A DNA stretch of 19,523 nucleotides from Ruminococcus sp. UBA6407 (lineage in GTDB: Bacteria; Bacillota; Clostridia; Oscillospirales; Ruminococcaceae): the NCBI GenBank assembly GCA_002438605.1, contig DJPR01000033.1:1-19523 (forward strand). The letters run 5' to 3'. Position numbers and translations under genes: made by a program. This document shows positions 16,386-19,523 of this stretch, in pieces. The notes under the pieces are model-generated. The model made no database searches. It saw only the letters and a list, made by a program, of their open reading frames with translations, and was not told the origin of the DNA. Each line of letters opens with the position of its first letter. Position 1 is the first letter of the stretch.

Positions 16386-18049
16386 ATATCACACATTTCC
16401 TTTGCTTTAATAAGTTCTTCCTCTGCAGTTTTAAGCATAAGCTGACTCGGATTTTCTCCGCCCATAATCCTTGCAATTTCTGCTGTTCTGCCTTTAAAAT
16501 CAAGCTGATATACAGACGTTTCAGTACGTTCATTGTCTGTTTTTTTCTCAATCATAAGATGATTGTCAGCCATAACAGCTATCTGTGAAAGATGTGTTAC
16601 ACAAATAACCTGCCTTACCTTTCCTATGCTTTTAAGCTTTATTCCTATCTTCTGAGCTGCCTTTCCGCTTACTCCCGTATCAATTTCATCAAAAATCATT
16701 GTTGGGATACTGTCTTTATCGGCAATTACACTTTTCAGAGCAAGCATAATTCTTGAAAGCTCACCGCCTGACGCTATTCTGCTTATCGGCCTAGGGTCTT
16801 CACCCTTATTGGCAGAAATCAGAAATTCCATAGTATCCATTCCATTTACAGTCAACTTGCCTTTTTCATGCTTAACGTCCAAAATCACATTCGGCATATT
16901 TAAAAATGTAAGCTCCTCTGTAACTCGACTTACAAATTTTCTGGCAGTTTCTTCACGAAATTTTGAAAGTGTTTTTGCTCTTTCTGTAACGACTTTAAGC
17001 AACTCTTCTTTTTCTTCATTCAGCTTTTTTATTTCATCGGAAGAACTTTCAAGACTTCCCGTTTCCTCAAGTGCATTATTATACATATCTATAAGCTGAC
17101 TGCAATCACACATATATTTGCGTTTAAGATGATTTATTTTGCTTATTCGCTGTCTTAAATACTCAACACGCTGACCATCAAGCTCTATTTTATCTGTAAT
17201 TGCAGTAAGCTCGTCAGCTATATCTGAAATCTCAATTTCAGCAGCACTGAGCCTTTCATAAAGCTCACTATATGGCGAAGAATCTGACAAATCCTCAAGT
17301 TCTGATTCAGCTTTAAGTATAAGGTCAGATGCACTTTCTTCTCCCGAAAGAAGCTGAACACACATATTTAATGAAGATATAATCTGTTCCGCATTTTGAG
17401 CTGTTTCATATTCTTTTTCAAGGGCTTCGTCTTCGCCCTCCTCAAGTTCGAGTTCTCTCATTTCTTCAATTATCTCATTAAGACTTCTCAATCGTTCAGC
17501 CTTTTCATTTTCACGCTTTTTCAGTTCCTTCAATTTTCTTGCTGTCTGCTGAAGCTGTTTGAAGCTTTCCTTATATTCTGTAAGGAGTGTATCATCACCG
17601 CCGAACGAATCGAGAATTTTTATATGCTTTTCGCTGTCCATAAGAATTTGGTTGTCATGCTGTCCATGAATATTTATAAGCAGAGAGCCCAGTTCCTTTA
17701 ATACAGAAACAGACGTAGTTCTGCCGTTTATTCTTGCCACGCTTCCGCCGTCCGCATTAATTTCACGCGTTATGGATATTTCATCATCTTCATAAGATAC
17801 ACCGAATTCATCAAGCTTTTCTTTTACATTAGCAGCAATATCAGTAAAAAGTGCTGTTACAACCGCCTTATTGCAGCCTGAACGCACAATATCCTTTGTA
17901 GAACGCTGCCCAAGAACTGCATTTATACCATTTATAAGAATCGACTTTCCTGCACCTGTTTCACCTGTAAAAATATTCAATCCGTCTGAAAATGGTATGA
18001 CAGCCTGCTTTATAACTGCAAGATTTTCTATAAAAATTTCTTTCAGCAT
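16382..18049 (-). CDS. recN: DNA repair protein RecN
   Basis: SMC-like ATPase recruited early to DNA double-strand breaks, helping RecA-dependent recombination. The 555 residues have Walker A GETGAGKS (29-36), QHDNQ-type residues after INIHGQ (126-134), a long coiled-coil arm region (about 155-370), the signature SGGELSR (427-433) and Walker B MIFDEIDTG (451-459) with the catalytic Glu. Length and domain order match the family. The ATG at 18049 lies seven bases after GAGG. It starts 15 nt after argR and overlaps the next gene by 4 nt, as part of the nadK-argR-recN order common in Firmicutes. I saw no SOS box at its start, so expression probably follows the operon. Confidence 0.97.
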   Translation of the reverse strand: MLKEIFIENLAVIKQAVIPFSDGLNIFTGETGAGKSILINGINAVLGQRSTKDIVRSGCNKAVVTALFTDIAANVKEKLDEFGVSYEDDEISITREINADGGSVARINGRTTSVSVLKELGSLLINIHGQHDNQILMDSEKHIKILDSFGGDDTLLTEYKESFKQLQQTARKLKELKKRENEKAERLRSLNEIIEEMRELELEEGEDEALEKEYETAQNAEQIISSLNMCVQLLSGEESASDLILKAESELEDLSDSSPYSELYERLSAAEIEISDIADELTAITDKIELDGQRVEYLRQRISKINHLKRKYMCDCSQLIDMYNNALEETGSLESSSDEIKKLNEEKEELLKVVTERAKTLSKFREETARKFVSRVTEELTFLNMPNVILDVKHEKGKLTVNGMDTMEFLISANKGEDPRPISRIASGGELSRIMLALKSVIADKDSIPTMIFDEIDTGVSGKAAQKIGIKLKSIGKVRQVICVTHLSQIAVMADNHLMIEKKTDNERTETSVYQLDFKGRTAEIARIMGGENPSQLMLKTAEEELIKAKEMCDI

Positions 18050-18064
18050 GATCTCACCTCTTTC

Positions 18065-18505
18065 CTATAATTTAAGCTCTGAAATAAATCTTTCACATAA
18101 ATTTTTTGCATCTGATTCTGTTCTCATAAGAATAAAAATAGTATCATCGCCTGCAATAGTACCAACTATATGCTCCGAATAGTTCATTGAATCAAGTGAG
18201 GCACATACAGCCTGAGCCATGCCTGTTTTGCATTTAAGGACTACTGTATTTAACGCATAATCTGCTGTAACTATTGTATCTGAAAATATATTTTTTTCTG
18301 CTGTACTTACAGACGGACTCATATACCTGCATACACCGTTTTCATCATGTGCCTTTATCAGTTTCAGCTTTTTAATATCCCTCGAAACAGTCGCTTGGGT
18401 CACATTAAAGCCTCGTTCATTAAGAAGTTTTTGCAGTGTTTCCTGTCTGTCTATATTGTATTGCAAAATAAGTTCAAGAATTACATCAAGTCTGTTTTTA
18501 TTCAT
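18065..18505 (-). CDS. argR: Arginine repressor ArgR
   Basis: Hexameric transcription factor that, with arginine bound, represses biosynthetic genes and may activate catabolic ones. The 146 residues are full length. The N-terminal winged helix contains the recognition helix TQATVSRDIKKL (36-47), and the C-terminal oligomerisation and arginine-binding part has GTIAGDDTIFIL (115-126) with its paired aspartates. GAGG lies six bases before the ATG. It sits between nadK and recN, a typical genomic place with no direct arginine genes nearby. I did not recognise an ARG box in the window. Confidence 0.95.
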   Translation of the reverse strand: MNKNRLDVILELILQYNIDRQETLQKLLNERGFNVTQATVSRDIKKLKLIKAHDENGVCRYMSPSVSTAEKNIFSDTIVTADYALNTVVLKCKTGMAQAVCASLDSMNYSEHIVGTIAGDDTIFILMRTESDAKNLCERFISELKL

Positions 18506-18514
18506 AAACTACCT

Positions 18515-19375
18515 CTATTTTATGGACTGCATTAATTTATTGCCTAATGACCTATGAAATGAATTTCCAAGCAAATCAATAAATTTTATTTTATAGCTGT
18601 TTTTATATATATCAAGCTTCTGACCTCTTTTCAGTTCCAGAGGATGCTCACCGTCAATATTTACATAAACACTGCATTCCCTGTCCTCAGGACATGTATT
18701 AACAACCTGTAATCTTCTTTCGGCAGAAAAAAGCATCGGACGTGCAAAAAGTGAATGAGGGCATATAAGCGTCATTTCAATACATTCAAGGTCAGGCTCT
18801 ATCACAGGCCCTCCTGCTGAAAGTGCATATGCCGTAGAGCCTGTAGGCGTACTGAATAAAACTCCATCTGCTCTATATCTTCCTATAAGATAGCCCTCTG
18901 AATACACCTCAAAGTCACATATTTTAGAAAACTGCTGGCTTACACAAATATCATTCAATGCAGTAAATTCACGTTTAACGCCATTATCTTCTGTTGAGCA
19001 ATTCAAGAGTATACGTTCCGAAATCTCATATTCGCCTGTTTTAAGCAACAGCAGCTTTTCGAGCTGATTATCCTCAAGACTTGCCATGAAGCCGAGTCTG
19101 CCTGTATTTATTCCAAGCAGCTGCGTATCATATCCTGCAAGATGCTTTGCACATCTGAGCATAGTACCGTCACCGCCGATTGCAATAACAATGTCGGATA
19201 TTGCTGCTGCGGACTTTATATCCATAAATTCAATTTCGGGAAATTCAGAAAATGAGTCATGATACTTATTGTCAACAGAAACCTTTATATCTGCATTTAT
19301 CAAAATATCACATACCCTTTTCGCACAGCTGAGTGCATTTTTCTTCTGAAAGTTAGGATATAACGCTATTCTCAT
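18515..19375 (-). CDS. nadK: NAD kinase
   Basis: Phosphorylates NAD to NADP with ATP, feeding reactions such as the NADPH-dependent glutamate dehydrogenase in this window. The 286 residues show the catalytic GGDGT (67-71, Asp69), the NAD-binding ALND (139-142; many family members have NE here) and the glycine-rich TPTGSTAYALSAGGP (176-190). AAAGGA lies eight bases before the ATG. It is nine nucleotides from argR and about 17 from an upstream reading frame, so it is inside an operon that continues off the window. Confidence 0.96.
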   Translation of the reverse strand: MRIALYPNFQKKNALSCAKRVCDILINADIKVSVDNKYHDSFSEFPEIEFMDIKSAAAISDIVIAIGGDGTMLRCAKHLAGYDTQLLGINTGRLGFMASLEDNQLEKLLLLKTGEYEISERILLNCSTEDNGVKREFTALNDICVSQQFSKICDFEVYSEGYLIGRYRADGVLFSTPTGSTAYALSAGGPVIEPDLECIEMTLICPHSLFARPMLFSAERRLQVVNTCPEDRECSVYVNIDGEHPLELKRGQKLDIYKNSYKIKFIDLLGNSFHRSLGNKLMQSIK

Positions 19376-19392
19376 TATTTTTTCCTTTCATT

Positions 19393-19515
19393 TTAGTGCA
19401 AATTATTTGTGTTACGCTGTTTCAGAGCATTATCGACAATATCACGAAAATTAAAGTATACCATCTCTGATTTTCCCTTTTTTAAATGAATAAGATATTC
19501 AGAACCTGTCTGCAC
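19393..19515 (-). CDS. Short frame upstream of nadK, possible 3' end of a tlyA-like gene
   Basis: Reading from GTG 19515 gives about 40 residues (QTGSEYLIHLKKGKSEM, then VYFNFRDIVDNALKQ) ending 17 nt before nadK. The EYLIHLKK segment and the position recall the C terminus of TlyA-type rRNA methyltransferases, usually encoded just before nadK. However, the frame is preceded by TAG (19519-19521) two codons upstream. It is therefore either a small independent gene, a gene broken by a one-base change, or not coding. The window end prevents a decision. Confidence 0.3.
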   Translation of the reverse strand: MQTGSEYLIHLKKGKSEMVYFNFRDIVDNALKQRNTNNLH

Positions 19516-19523
19516 AAGCTAAA

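Overview
The window looks like chromosomal DNA from a low-G+C Firmicute, most plausibly an Oscillospiraceae/Ruminococcus-like clostridium. This is an inference from the AT-rich intergenic DNA, strong AGGAGG-type ribosome sites, the housekeeping gene order nadK-argR-recN, and Ser/Thr-rich linkers between surface modules. Every gene I can support is on the minus strand, so transcription runs from high to low coordinates.

Right end (13.8-19.5 kb): a housekeeping run reads nadK (NAD kinase), argR (arginine repressor), recN (DNA repair ATPase), a histidine-phosphatase gene overlapping recN by 4 nt, and a GH42-family glycoside hydrolase. The hydrolase keeps its nucleophile and zinc cysteines but appears to have lost the general acid/base glutamate. 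A short reading frame upstream of nadK may be the tail of tlyA, with an unexplained in-frame stop. Next comes gdhA (glutamate dehydrogenase), with its own promoter and a clear intrinsic terminator.

Middle (1.0-12.1 kb): a sortase-assembled surface-fibre (pilus) operon. In transcription order it holds a promoter at about 12.06 kb, a small coiled-coil protein, a catalytically intact type I signal peptidase, a 1765-residue tip-type adhesin (choice-of-anchor-A head, six Cna_B domains, two of them interrupted by large insertions, MPSTG anchor), the major shaft pilin (LPSTG), a class C pilus sortase, a minor/basal pilin with one Cna_B domain and a Ser/Thr stalk (LPQTG), and a second sortase of another class. 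RNA hairpins lie in the 5' leader, between major pilin and sortase, between minor pilin and second sortase, and at the operon end. They are well placed to set unequal expression of pilins and enzymes. The 407-bp gap between gdhA and the operon also holds two dyad-symmetric sites and a promoter-like sequence facing the other way, which could make a short RNA.

Left end (1-0.93 kb): smpB and ssrA (tmRNA), the ribosome-rescue pair. A perfect-consensus promoter sits just ahead of smpB. The smpB stop codon touches the first nucleotide of tmRNA with no gap. The predicted proteolysis tag ends in QVAA rather than the usual ALAA.

The best candidates for new biology are the pilus operon with its inserted Cna_B domains and hairpin layout, the zero-gap smpB-ssrA unit, and the GH42 protein lacking its acid/base residue. 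All family assignments come from reading motifs by eye; no database search was run.
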